Assembly (NCBI GenBank): GCA_026129685.1
Contig: JAHCHO010000003.1
Coordinates: 62,001-126,000, forward strand
Length of the DNA stretch: 64,000 nt
Direction: 5' to 3'
Source: Fimbriimonadaceae bacterium
GTDB lineage: Bacteria; Armatimonadota; Fimbriimonadia; Fimbriimonadales; Fimbriimonadaceae
The position numbers were made by a program, and so were the translations under genes. Positions 15,062 to 23,376 of this stretch are shown here, in pieces. Positions within the stretch are counted from its first letter, which is position 1; every line of letters starts with the position of its first letter. Under the pieces are notes generated by a model. That model was not told the origin of the DNA. It saw nothing but the letters and a program-made list of their open reading frames with translations, and made no database searches.

Positions 15062-17451
15062 CCGCCGCCGATGACGATGGTACGGGACGAACCCGCCTTT
15101 CCCGCTCCTCCGGGGCGGCTTCGGGCGGCCGTCGCGGGCGGGTTTGCCCGTCGGAAGACCATCCCGGGACCGATCCGCTTACGTGCGCCGTCGCCCGGAG
15201 CCTGCACGAAGATCTGCAGCGACTCGGCCCCGTCCGCTTCGAAGTAGCGCAACCGGAACGGATAGTAGCCTTTCTTGAGCATGACGCGAGACGAGACTTC
15301 GCGGTAGCCGTGCAATCCGTCGTTGTTCACGACGGTCGCGCCCGCGATCTCGAGCACACTGCCGTCGTCGCTTCCGAGGGTGAAGGTATGGGGGCCGTCG
15401 GACTCGACCTTGAGGTACCCGGAGTATTCGAGGGCGAACCGATCCTGGTTGTCGTACGGCCGGTAGTCGACGAAGGGAAGAACGGCGGTGGTGACCCCCT
15501 TCAAGTTCGCGAAGTCGGGGACGGTGGCGAACTCACCCTTGGCGAACCGCACGTCGACTCCGGGTACGAGGCTGTTGCCCGCTTCGGGCGAGAACTGAAC
15601 GCAATCGAGGCGGAAGGTCTCGCTGGCCGGTCCGCCGGGCTTGATCATGGCCGCTCGAATCTTGGCGGGACGCGTGACGACGAGGGGGGCGGTGTAGAGC
15701 TGGCTTCGTTCGGTGGGCTCGGATCCGTCCATGGTGTAGTGCAGGCGCATCCCTGGCACCCCCGAACTCAGCAGGCGAACGGCCGTTCGGTCGGCGAAGA
15801 TCACCGCGTCGTATTCGGCGCTCGGCGGCGGCACGTAGTAACGGGTGTCGAGCGCGTCGAGGCGACGGTAGTAGGGGGCGAGTCGAGCGGTGAAGTCGTC
15901 GAAGTCGCGGTTCTCGCCGTCGGTCCAAACCGCCTCGGCAAGGGCGAGCATGCGGGGGAACGCCATCCACTCCACCCGTTCCCGGGTCGGCATCCACTCG
16001 GTCCACACGTTGCCCTGGGCGCCGAGGACGCGCTCGGCCTCCTCCGTCGTCAGGTCCTTGGGGATCGGGCGGTAGAAGTACACCTGGGCAAGGGTGGTGC
16101 GTTCGTAGGGGTAATCGAAGTAGCAGGTCGGGGCGGGCGACATGACGACGTCGTGGCCCTGTTTGGCGGCGGCGATGCCACCGGCGGTGCCCCGCCAAGA
16201 CATGACGGTCGAGCGGGGGGCAAGGCCCCCCTCCAGGATTTCGTCCCAACCGATCAGGCGGCGACCCTTCTCCCAGAGGTAGTTCTCGATGCGGCGGACA
16301 AAGTAGCTCTGGAGTTCGTCCACGCTCTTGAGTCCCTCCGACCGCATGCGCTTCTGGCAGTCGGGGCAGTTCGACCAGGGCTCCTTCCAGACCTCGTCCG
16401 CTCCGATGTGAATGTACTCCGAGGGGAAGAGGTCGAGCACTTCGTCCAGGACGCTCTGTAGAAACGTAAAGGTGTACTCGCTCCCCGGGTTGACCATATT
16501 GAATCGAGGCCTTCCGTTCTTAACGGGCGGTTCCGCGCTTTTCGGGTCGATGGGCTGGAGGGCCGGATAGGCGGCAAGGGCGGGCATGGAGTGCCCCGGC
16601 ATTTCGATCTCCGGCACGATGGTGACGAAACGATCCGCCGCGTAGCGGACGATCTCCCGCACCTGGTCCTGGGTGTAGTAGCCACCGTAGAGGTCTTCAC
16701 CCGATTCGCGCCCGGGGAAGCGCAAGGCGCTCTGGTCCCAGCGGTCGATCTTGGCGCGCCACGCTCCGACCTCGGTGAGGCGCGGGTGCCCTTTGATCTC
16801 GATCCGCCACCCGCCATCGTCGGTCAGATGCCAGTGGAACACGTTCATCTTGTGCAGCGCGATCAGATCGATGTACTTCTTCACGAAGTCCATGCCGAAG
16901 AAATGACGCGATTCGTCCAAGTGCATGCCTCGCCACTTGAACTTTGGTCGGTCCACGATGGTGCAGGCGGGAATCGACCACTCGACGTTTCGGACGGGAC
17001 GCTTCTTTTCGATTTCGGGCGGCAGCAGTTGGCGGATCGTCTGGACCCCATAGAAGAGCCCATTCGGGGTGGCGGCGTTCAGTTGGACGCGGTGCGAGGA
17101 CACGATCATCTCGTAGCCCTCGGGACCCAGGTCGGCGCGGTCGCCGAAGAGCCTCAGATGCACCACGCGTCCGGTTCGCGGGAAGTCGCGGACGACGCGC
17201 ACGTCGAGCCCGGTCGCGGGTTCGAGCATTTGCGCGAGCCGGTGCGCGACGGGACGGGCTTCGCCTTCCGCGAGGATGCGGGTGTCCTCGTCGAACTCGA
17301 ACCGGCCCGGCGCCATTTCGATGCGCTGAGGTTTGGGGATGAGCGCGGGCGGGGCCGCCGTCTCAACGGCGGCATGGGCCAACGATCCGGCAAGCGCCGC
17401 CATCAAGACCAGGTTCGTCACGACGGATATGGTAGCCGTTTGGGGCGTCAT
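15058..17451 (-). CDS. Secreted beta-N-acetylhexosaminidase, GH20
   Basis: About 797 residues. It removes terminal N-acetylhexosamine from chitooligosaccharides or glycans by substrate-assisted catalysis. After a signal peptide (NLVLMAALAGSLAHA) come the GH20b N-domain (LIPKPQRIEMAPGRF), the barrel with RGMHLDESRHFF, HWHLTDDGGWRIEI and EIEMPGHSMP, and the catalytic pair D352-E353 in HIGADEVW. A chitobiase C-terminal-type segment (RLHYTMDGSEPT) and a PA14-like sugar-binding module (FALEYSGYLKVESDGPHTFTLGSDDG written here in part) follow. Start choices are GTG 17478 (overlapping the GGDEF stop), ATG 17451, or GTG 17421 with TACCAT 7 bases upstream. It lies downstream of the GGDEF gene in the same direction. 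Confidence 0.92.
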   Translation of the reverse strand: MTPQTATISVVTNLVLMAALAGSLAHAAVETAAPPALIPKPQRIEMAPGRFEFDEDTRILAEGEARPVAHRLAQMLEPATGLDVRVVRDFPRTGRVVHLRLFGDRADLGPEGYEMIVSSHRVQLNAATPNGLFYGVQTIRQLLPPEIEKKRPVRNVEWSIPACTIVDRPKFKWRGMHLDESRHFFGMDFVKKYIDLIALHKMNVFHWHLTDDGGWRIEIKGHPRLTEVGAWRAKIDRWDQSALRFPGRESGEDLYGGYYTQDQVREIVRYAADRFVTIVPEIEMPGHSMPALAAYPALQPIDPKSAEPPVKNGRPRFNMVNPGSEYTFTFLQSVLDEVLDLFPSEYIHIGADEVWKEPWSNCPDCQKRMRSEGLKSVDELQSYFVRRIENYLWEKGRRLIGWDEILEGGLAPRSTVMSWRGTAGGIAAAKQGHDVVMSPAPTCYFDYPYERTTLAQVYFYRPIPKDLTTEEAERVLGAQGNVWTEWMPTRERVEWMAFPRMLALAEAVWTDGENRDFDDFTARLAPYYRRLDALDTRYYVPPPSAEYDAVIFADRTAVRLLSSGVPGMRLHYTMDGSEPTERSQLYTAPLVVTRPAKIRAAMIKPGGPASETFRLDCVQFSPEAGNSLVPGVDVRFAKGEFATVPDFANLKGVTTAVLPFVDYRPYDNQDRFALEYSGYLKVESDGPHTFTLGSDDGSVLEIAGATVVNNDGLHGYREVSSRVMLKKGYYPFRLRYFEADGAESLQIFVQAPGDGARKRIGPGMVFRRANPPATAARSRPGGAGKAGSSRTIVIGGG

Positions 17452-17467
17452 CTTGCAGGAATGGGCG

Positions 17468-18997
17468 TCATGCGGCACGCGGTCGGTTCGACTCGCGCGG
17501 GCGCACCTTCACGGGAGCCTGGTACGGACCTTCGTAGGCTACGGTTCGGTTACGGCCCAGGCGCTTTGCAGCGTAGAGGGCTTCGTCGGCGGCCCGCAGC
17601 AGGGCCGGGACCTCGGAGGCGGTTTCGGGGTAAGCCGCACAGCCAAGGCTGACGGTGAGGGATCGGGAGGCGCCGGCGAGTTCGGCCAGATCGAGGGACT
17701 CGATTCGGCTCCGGACCCGGTCGGCGGCGAGGCGGACGTCGGCGAGACCCTGGCCCGGCATCACGAGGGTGAACTCCTCCCCGCCGTACCGCGCCGCCAG
17801 GTCGCTGATCCGCACGGACTCGCGAAGGGTGCCGGCGACCGCCTTCAGAACGGCGTCCCCGGTGGCGTGGCCTTCGCTTTCGTTGAATTCGCGGAAGTGG
17901 TCCACGTCCACCATGACGACACCGAGCGGCCTGTTTTCCCGAATCGCCTCCGCCAGACGACGGCCGAGGAACTCGTGAAGCGCCCGGTGGTTCGCGATTC
18001 CGGTAAGAGGGTCGTGGGTGGCGAGCCTCAGGGTCGTCTCGAGGAGGATCGCCGCGCGAACGGCCACGGAGAGGTGCTCGGCGACCGTCTCGAAGAGGGA
18101 CCGGTACTCGGCGAACCGGGCGTCTCGCTCTCGGCCCACGGCCTCGAGCACCCCGTACAGTTCGTCGCCGCCGGTCAGGGGAAGCGCGATCGCGCCGCCC
18201 GGTGCGAGCAGGCAGTACTTGGCCTCCCAGGCGGCGGATCGGGCGTCGGCGGCGACGCGATGGTGAAACTGCACCCGCCGAGTGTTCGCGGCGAGCTCGG
18301 CGGCGCAGGCGTCGCCGCCCCGCACCCGCAAGCGACCCATCCGTTCTTGGCCGACCGGCGTCAGACCCCGGCTCGCTCGAAGCCGGAGGACGCGGCCGTC
18401 TTCTTCGGTGGTCCACAGCATGACGGCCGCCAGGTCCGCGCTGACCCCCAGGGCATGGACGACACTCGCGCAGAGGCTCAGCAAGTCGCCCTCGACGGCC
18501 ATCGCCCCGCCCATGACCCGCAGAACGTTCGTCGTCCGCTCGTGGAGTTCGGCGCGGTTCAGCAGCGCACGTTCGGCCGAGGCGTCGGTCACCAGAACCA
18601 GGATCTCCGGCTCGGGACCGGCGTCGAGAAGCGCACCGTGGCAACGATGGCCACCCACCGTCCTACACGCCGACCGGCCGAGCATCGTCTCGCGGACAAG
18701 TTCGCGAAAGGCATCGCTCTTTACCTCTTGGGCGCCGCGAAGGTCGGGAACTTGTCCGGCGGCGCCCCAAGCCACGCGGCAATTCCCCATCGGGTCCACG
18801 ACGGCAAGGCCGACGAGCGACGGGTCCAGTCCGTCCAGCAGGGCCGGGGAGGGCAGATCGAGGACCAGATTCCCCGCCGCGGTGGGCACGACGACGGGAA
18901 AGCCGGTCAAGCCGGGGGCCCCCGCCCCATCGGCGGTCCGGACGCCAAGCCCGTGCAGACGACGCGCCAGTTCCGAAAGACCCTGATCCGGCTCCAA
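17468..18997 (-). CDS. GAF-GGDEF diguanylate cyclase
   Basis: About 509 residues. The C-terminal 170 residues are a GGDEF domain: THDPLTGIANHRALHEFL, VDVDHFREFNESEGHATGD, and the active loop RYGGEEF (GGEEF at 405-409). An RxxD inhibitory site (RISD) stands exactly five residues before the loop, so product inhibition by c-di-GMP is expected. Upstream is a GAF-like domain (residues about 200-345) with an N-terminal segment of unknown type. The chosen start is a TTG with GATAAT 7 bases before it; the frame is open to 19198 but that overlaps the divergent lipoprotein gene. Sensor ligand unknown. Confidence 0.88.
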   Translation of the reverse strand: MEPDQGLSELARRLHGLGVRTADGAGAPGLTGFPVVVPTAAGNLVLDLPSPALLDGLDPSLVGLAVVDPMGNCRVAWGAAGQVPDLRGAQEVKSDAFRELVRETMLGRSACRTVGGHRCHGALLDAGPEPEILVLVTDASAERALLNRAELHERTTNVLRVMGGAMAVEGDLLSLCASVVHALGVSADLAAVMLWTTEEDGRVLRLRASRGLTPVGQERMGRLRVRGGDACAAELAANTRRVQFHHRVAADARSAAWEAKYCLLAPGGAIALPLTGGDELYGVLEAVGRERDARFAEYRSLFETVAEHLSVAVRAAILLETTLRLATHDPLTGIANHRALHEFLGRRLAEAIRENRPLGVVMVDVDHFREFNESEGHATGDAVLKAVAGTLRESVRISDLAARYGGEEFTLVMPGQGLADVRLAADRVRSRIESLDLAELAGASRSLTVSLGCAAYPETASEVPALLRAADEALYAAKRLGRNRTVAYEGPYQAPVKVRPRESNRPRAA

Positions 18998-19004
18998 CGT
19001 CGGG

Positions 19005-19010
19005 ATTATC
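19005..19010 (-). promoter_or_regulatory. -10-like GATAAT before the GGDEF gene
   Basis: GATAAT on the minus strand ends 7 bases before the TTG at 18997. It supports that TTG as a leaderless start. Confidence 0.5.
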
Positions 19011-19077
19011 GGCGGACCCCGGCCCTTCCGGAGACGTCCGACGTACCATGAACCGCGTTCCCGTACCGGCGTTCTGC

Positions 19078-19083
19078 GATAAT
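19078..19083 (+). promoter_or_regulatory. -10-like GATAAT before the clostripain-like lipoprotein
   Basis: GATAAT, then CGGACC, then the ATG at 19090. The six-base gap is nearly the same as that before the gene at 13838 (GGGACC). Confidence 0.6.
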
Positions 19084-19089
19084 CGGACC

Positions 19090-20829
19090 ATGCGAAGTCG
19101 GTTCGGTCCGTGGCTCGCCCTGCTCGTCCTCCTTCTAGCCGGTTGCGGAGGCGGGGGCGGGGGCGGAACCGACACGAACGCGCTCGTCTACACGGCAACC
19201 TGGGCGGCCGGAGGCGGGGTGGACGGCGATTCCCTACGGCTCTCCCTGTACGACGGGAACGGCAAGCTCGCGGTCCCGTCGGTATTGATCAATAAGTCTG
19301 GTGCGAGCGTGGTACAAAACGTGGCGTTGCCGAGAGGAACGTACCGCGCGGTCGCCGAGTTGTACCAGGGAGCGAACCTCGGTGGGAACCGCGTCGGCAT
19401 CTTGGAGACGCCGGTGACGGTGAACGGGACGCTCCGCCTCGACACGCTGATCGGGGCGCAACCGACCCAGTTGCGGGTAATGCCGGGGACGGCTTCCGTG
19501 CAGGCTCAGTTCAGCACCCGATTCTACGCGGTGGCGTACGCGGACCTCGCCCAGACGACGTTCGTCGCCCCCGGCTCGATCCGCTGGCAGGTTCTGGGAT
19601 CGGGCGCGCGCGTGGACGCAACAGGGCTCGCCGTCGGCGAGTCTCCGGGAACGGTGACGGTGCGAGCGACGCACGAACCCACGGCGCTCCAAGCGGGCGC
19701 GACCCTGACGGTCCAGCCCTTCACGCCGCGCCGAACGAAGTGGACGGTGCTCGTCTACATGAACGCGGCGAACGATCTCTATAGCTATTCGCCTCTTAAC
19801 TTTAACCAAATTGAGTCGGTTGCCCAGAACGCGGAAGTGCGGTTCGTCGTGCAGTGGAAGCAGTCGACGTCGCTGTTCACGGGATCGATCTTCAACGGGA
19901 CCCGCCGCTACCTCGTGAGGCCGGACACCTCGTCTGGAATCGCGTCGCAACTCGTGCAGGAGATGGGGTCGGTGGACATGGGGGCACCGGGCACCTTGCG
20001 CGACTTCGTGGACTGGGGCACCACCAACTTCCCCGCCGACCGCACCGCGCTCGTGATCTGGAACCACGGGAGCGGCTGGCGGCGGAGCGCACCCGAAGGA
20101 CGCGCGGTGAGTTACGACGACGAGACGGGGCACGCGATCCAGACTTGGGACCTCGGGGAGGCGCTCGGCGCCCACAGGTTCGACATCCTGGCGTGGGACG
20201 CCTCCCTCATGCAGATGGCGGAAGTAGCCTACGAGGTGAAGGACCAGGCTCGTTACGTGGTCGGTAGCGAGGAGAGCCCCCCCGCCGAGGGCTACCCCTA
20301 TCACACGATCTTCGACAAGTTCAGGGATCGGCCGGACGACCCGACGGCCACGCTGTGCCGCGCGTTCGTGGACGGCATGCTCGGGGTTCCCGCCTATGCC
20401 ACGCGCAAGATCACGCAGAGCGTGGTGGACAGCACGGCGCTCGGGGGATTGGCAACGGCGGTGGACCTGCTCGCCGCCGTCCTGATCGCGAACAAGGACA
20501 CGATCGGGCTCGCGGTCCAAGAAACGCGCGCCCTGAGCCAGTCCTACAGCCAGACGGCGGTTCGCTACTACCGCGACCTGTACGACGTTTGCCTCCACCT
20601 CGAAAGCCGCGACGTGCCGGTGACGGTCAAGACGGCGGCGGCCAACGTGCGCGCCGCGATCGGCACCACGGTGGTCTTCGAGGGGCACAACACGAACTCG
20701 CCGCGCAGCAACGGCATCGCGATCGACTTCTCCCCCAACGACCGGTTCTCCTCCGACGCGACGGACTACCGGCGAATGCGTTTCGCCGCCGACACGCGCT
20801 GGGACGAGTGGCTCGCCGTCGCACCGTAG
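19090..20829 (+). CDS. Lipoprotein with clostripain-like (C11) domain lacking the catalytic Cys
   Basis: A 579-residue lipoprotein: MRSRFGPWLALLVLLLAGCG is a lipoprotein signal with lipobox LLAGC, followed by a glycine run. Residues 30-210 are strand-rich Ig/Big2-like. The peptidase C11 domain starts at WTVLVYMNAANDL and holds the catalytic histidine H326 in WNHGSGW and later GSEESPPAEGYPY. The family's DACLM motif reads DASLM here: codon 372 is TCC (serine). So the fold is C11 but the nucleophile is replaced; it may be a pseudoenzyme or use serine. An earlier in-frame ATG (19048) would put 14 residues before the signal peptide and is rejected. Confidence 0.88.
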   Translation: MRSRFGPWLALLVLLLAGCGGGGGGGTDTNALVYTATWAAGGGVDGDSLRLSLYDGNGKLAVPSVLINKSGASVVQNVALPRGTYRAVAELYQGANLGGNRVGILETPVTVNGTLRLDTLIGAQPTQLRVMPGTASVQAQFSTRFYAVAYADLAQTTFVAPGSIRWQVLGSGARVDATGLAVGESPGTVTVRATHEPTALQAGATLTVQPFTPRRTKWTVLVYMNAANDLYSYSPLNFNQIESVAQNAEVRFVVQWKQSTSLFTGSIFNGTRRYLVRPDTSSGIASQLVQEMGSVDMGAPGTLRDFVDWGTTNFPADRTALVIWNHGSGWRRSAPEGRAVSYDDETGHAIQTWDLGEALGAHRFDILAWDASLMQMAEVAYEVKDQARYVVGSEESPPAEGYPYHTIFDKFRDRPDDPTATLCRAFVDGMLGVPAYATRKITQSVVDSTALGGLATAVDLLAAVLIANKDTIGLAVQETRALSQSYSQTAVRYYRDLYDVCLHLESRDVPVTVKTAAANVRAAIGTTVVFEGHNTNSPRSNGIAIDFSPNDRFSSDATDYRRMRFAADTRWDEWLAVAP

Positions 20830-20885
20830 AGCTTTCCACCCAGGAACCCAGGGGACCGGGCCCGGCAGAGCGAACACAGTGCCCG

Positions 20886-23366
20886 ATGCTCACGATCGTG
20901 ACGGGGGCGTTGCTTGCGGTCGGCGGAATGCAGGCGACTTCGGTCGCCGCTCAGCGCGGACTGGAGGCAAGCCCGTTCGCCATCAACGGGACCAAGCTGT
21001 TCCACGTTCCGGGCGAGGTCTCGACCACGGTCGCCCGACGGCTCGCCTGGATGAAGGAGCTCGGGGTGCGGTGGGATCGAACCGACCTGTGGTGGCACGT
21101 GGTCGAGCCGGAGCCGGGGCGATTCGACTTTTCCCGGCCCGACCTTGCGATCGCGACCTTCGAGAAGGCGGGAGTTCAGTGGTACCCGATCCTGTGCTAC
21201 GGGGCGGCGTGGTTCAAGGACCGGACGGGGCCGCAGACCGAGGACGAGTTCGCCGCGTTCGCGCACTTCGCCAACCGGATCGTTTCGCGTTACCGGGGCC
21301 GGGTGCCCTACTGGTCGGTTTGGAACGAGCCGAACATCGCGCCTTTTTGGACGCCCCGCCCCAACCCCGATCACTACGCAAGGCTGCTGAGGCTGGCGGC
21401 GGCCGCGATCCGGAAGGCCGATCCGAAGGCGAAGGTGTGCGCCCCCGCGATCGCGCCGATCGGCCCGTGGGATCGAGCCTTTACCGAACGGCTGTTCCAA
21501 CTGGGCGGCTTACGCGATCTGGACGTGTTCGATTACCACTACTACCGGAACGGCTCGCCGGAGGAAGAGGTCCCGACGGAGATCGCGGAGATTCGGGCGA
21601 CGATGCGGCGGTACGGCAAGGAGAAACCGATATGGGTCAGCGAGACGGGGGTCTCGACGTGGTTCGACGGCGTGGAGTCGCCCGAACGGCAGGCGGCCCT
21701 GGTGGTGCGGAACCAGTTGCTCTGCCTGGCCCACGGCGTTTCGCGCGTGTTCTACTTCGATCTGCAGAACTGGTTCGACGACCAACCCCAGACTTGGGAC
21801 ACGCACCTCGGTTTGGTCAAGGCTTCGGGCGAACCCAAGCCGTCGTTCCACGCGTACCGCACGCTGGTGCGGGAAGTCGGTCGTCGGCGGGTGGTCGGGC
21901 CGATCCGAGCTTTGGGCAAGTCGGGAACGGGAGTGTTGCTCTACGATCGGGCCACGGGAAGGTACACGCTGGCGGCGTGGATCCGGCCCCTGTCGGGGAC
22001 GGAATCGGTCCCACTCGCGACGCTTCCGGGGGCGGAGCAGGTCGGACCTTACGGGGACCGAAGGCCGCTCGCGCCGGGGGAGCCGAGCGTCGTCCTGTCG
22101 CCCAATCCCGCTTTCTTCGTCGGGGTCCGCTCGGATCGGTTCTTGGCGGAGGCGGGCGTCCGGTTCGACGCCCCGCTGACCATTTTGGCGGTTGGTGAGA
22201 CGGGTTCGTTGCGGCTCGTGACCGACGCCTCGATTCCGAATCCCTCGGTGTCGGTGCGGCGGGTCGAGGCGGACGGGCTGGACTGGAATCCGATCACGGG
22301 CCGGCTGCGCGCCCCCAAGGGGACGGAGATCGGGCTGAGGGTCTTGCGCGCCCACGTGGCGGTCTCCTGGGGCGGGCGCAGGGATCGCGTCCGTCGGACC
22401 GTCGTGGTGGAAGCGAAGGTCCGGGTCGAGCCGGCCGTCACGGTCACGATGCGGCCAGGGTGGAGCGGCCAAGGAATATTCGCGGCAGGGACGGTGAAGA
22501 ACTCCGGGACGCGCGACATCCGAGGGAGGATCGAGGGGATGCGGCAGGCCGGAACCTGGTCGACGACCTTGTTCCCCTCGATGCCGGTCCGCGTCGCCGC
22601 GCGCGGCGAGGCGGCGTTTCGGGCGCCGATCGCCCTGGCGACGGCCCCCAAGGGGGAAGAGATCTGGACGGTGCGAGGCTTCTTGGAGCAGGCAAGGCCA
22701 GTCTGGATGTACCCCGTTCCGCTTGGCGAACCGCCGTCGCCGATCGTCGTCGACGGCCGGTTGGGCGAATGGGAGGCGACGCCGGCGGCGCTCGTCGGTC
22801 GAGCGAGCCAAGTCGTGCGCAATCCGAGCGGGTGGGAGCCGGAGAGCGCTTCGGCCCGGTTCTGGTGCCGCTTCGCGCCGGAGGGGTTCTTTCTGGCGGC
22901 GGAGGTGACGGACGACGACCCGATGGTGAACGACGAGCCTCCGTACACGATGTGGAGGATGGACTCCGTGGAGCTTTACTTGGGTCTGGGCGGCCCGACG
23001 GCGCGCACCGTGCTCGACAAGTCGCTCGAATACCAACTGGGGTTCGCGCCCACGTCTCAGGACGGCAAGCCGGACGCATTCTGGTTCCACGAGGACAGGC
23101 CGATCGCCGGTGCGCGGGTAGCGGCGCGCCGAACGCGGCAGGGGTACGCCCTCGAGGCGTGGGTTCCTTGGTCGGGCATTCGGGCCGATGCGTCGCGATT
23201 CCGGCCAGGGATGGCGGTCGGGCTCGACTTCAAGATCAACGATCGGGATCGGCGGGACCGGGCGCCGGCGGGCGAGATGCCGGGGCGGGACCTCGTTTGG
23301 AACGGCACGGGCGCGAACTGGATCGACCCCTCGAACTGGGGGATCGGCGTCCTCGTTCGCGGCTAG
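20886..23366 (+). CDS. GH39-like glycosidase with C-terminal CBM9-like domain
   Basis: An 826-residue exported protein. After a short signal peptide, residues 25-400 form a (beta/alpha)8 barrel of clan GH-A: GVRWDRTDLWWHVVEP, the acid/base Glu in YWSVWNEPNIAPFW and the nucleophile Glu in PIWVSETGVSTW. The layout resembles GH39 xylosidase/iduronidase-like enzymes but GH5-type relatives cannot be excluded. Residues 400-640 are beta-sandwich. The last 190 residues (IVVDGRLGEWEA, FWCRFAPEGFFLAAEVTDDD, DSVELYLGLGG, YALEAWVPWSGI) match family 9 carbohydrate-binding modules. It follows the C11 lipoprotein by 56 bases. Confidence 0.85.
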   Translation: MLTIVTGALLAVGGMQATSVAAQRGLEASPFAINGTKLFHVPGEVSTTVARRLAWMKELGVRWDRTDLWWHVVEPEPGRFDFSRPDLAIATFEKAGVQWYPILCYGAAWFKDRTGPQTEDEFAAFAHFANRIVSRYRGRVPYWSVWNEPNIAPFWTPRPNPDHYARLLRLAAAAIRKADPKAKVCAPAIAPIGPWDRAFTERLFQLGGLRDLDVFDYHYYRNGSPEEEVPTEIAEIRATMRRYGKEKPIWVSETGVSTWFDGVESPERQAALVVRNQLLCLAHGVSRVFYFDLQNWFDDQPQTWDTHLGLVKASGEPKPSFHAYRTLVREVGRRRVVGPIRALGKSGTGVLLYDRATGRYTLAAWIRPLSGTESVPLATLPGAEQVGPYGDRRPLAPGEPSVVLSPNPAFFVGVRSDRFLAEAGVRFDAPLTILAVGETGSLRLVTDASIPNPSVSVRRVEADGLDWNPITGRLRAPKGTEIGLRVLRAHVAVSWGGRRDRVRRTVVVEAKVRVEPAVTVTMRPGWSGQGIFAAGTVKNSGTRDIRGRIEGMRQAGTWSTTLFPSMPVRVAARGEAAFRAPIALATAPKGEEIWTVRGFLEQARPVWMYPVPLGEPPSPIVVDGRLGEWEATPAALVGRASQVVRNPSGWEPESASARFWCRFAPEGFFLAAEVTDDDPMVNDEPPYTMWRMDSVELYLGLGGPTARTVLDKSLEYQLGFAPTSQDGKPDAFWFHEDRPIAGARVAARRTRQGYALEAWVPWSGIRADASRFRPGMAVGLDFKINDRDRRDRAPAGEMPGRDLVWNGTGANWIDPSNWGIGVLVRG

Positions 23367-23376
23367 GCGCTTTCGT

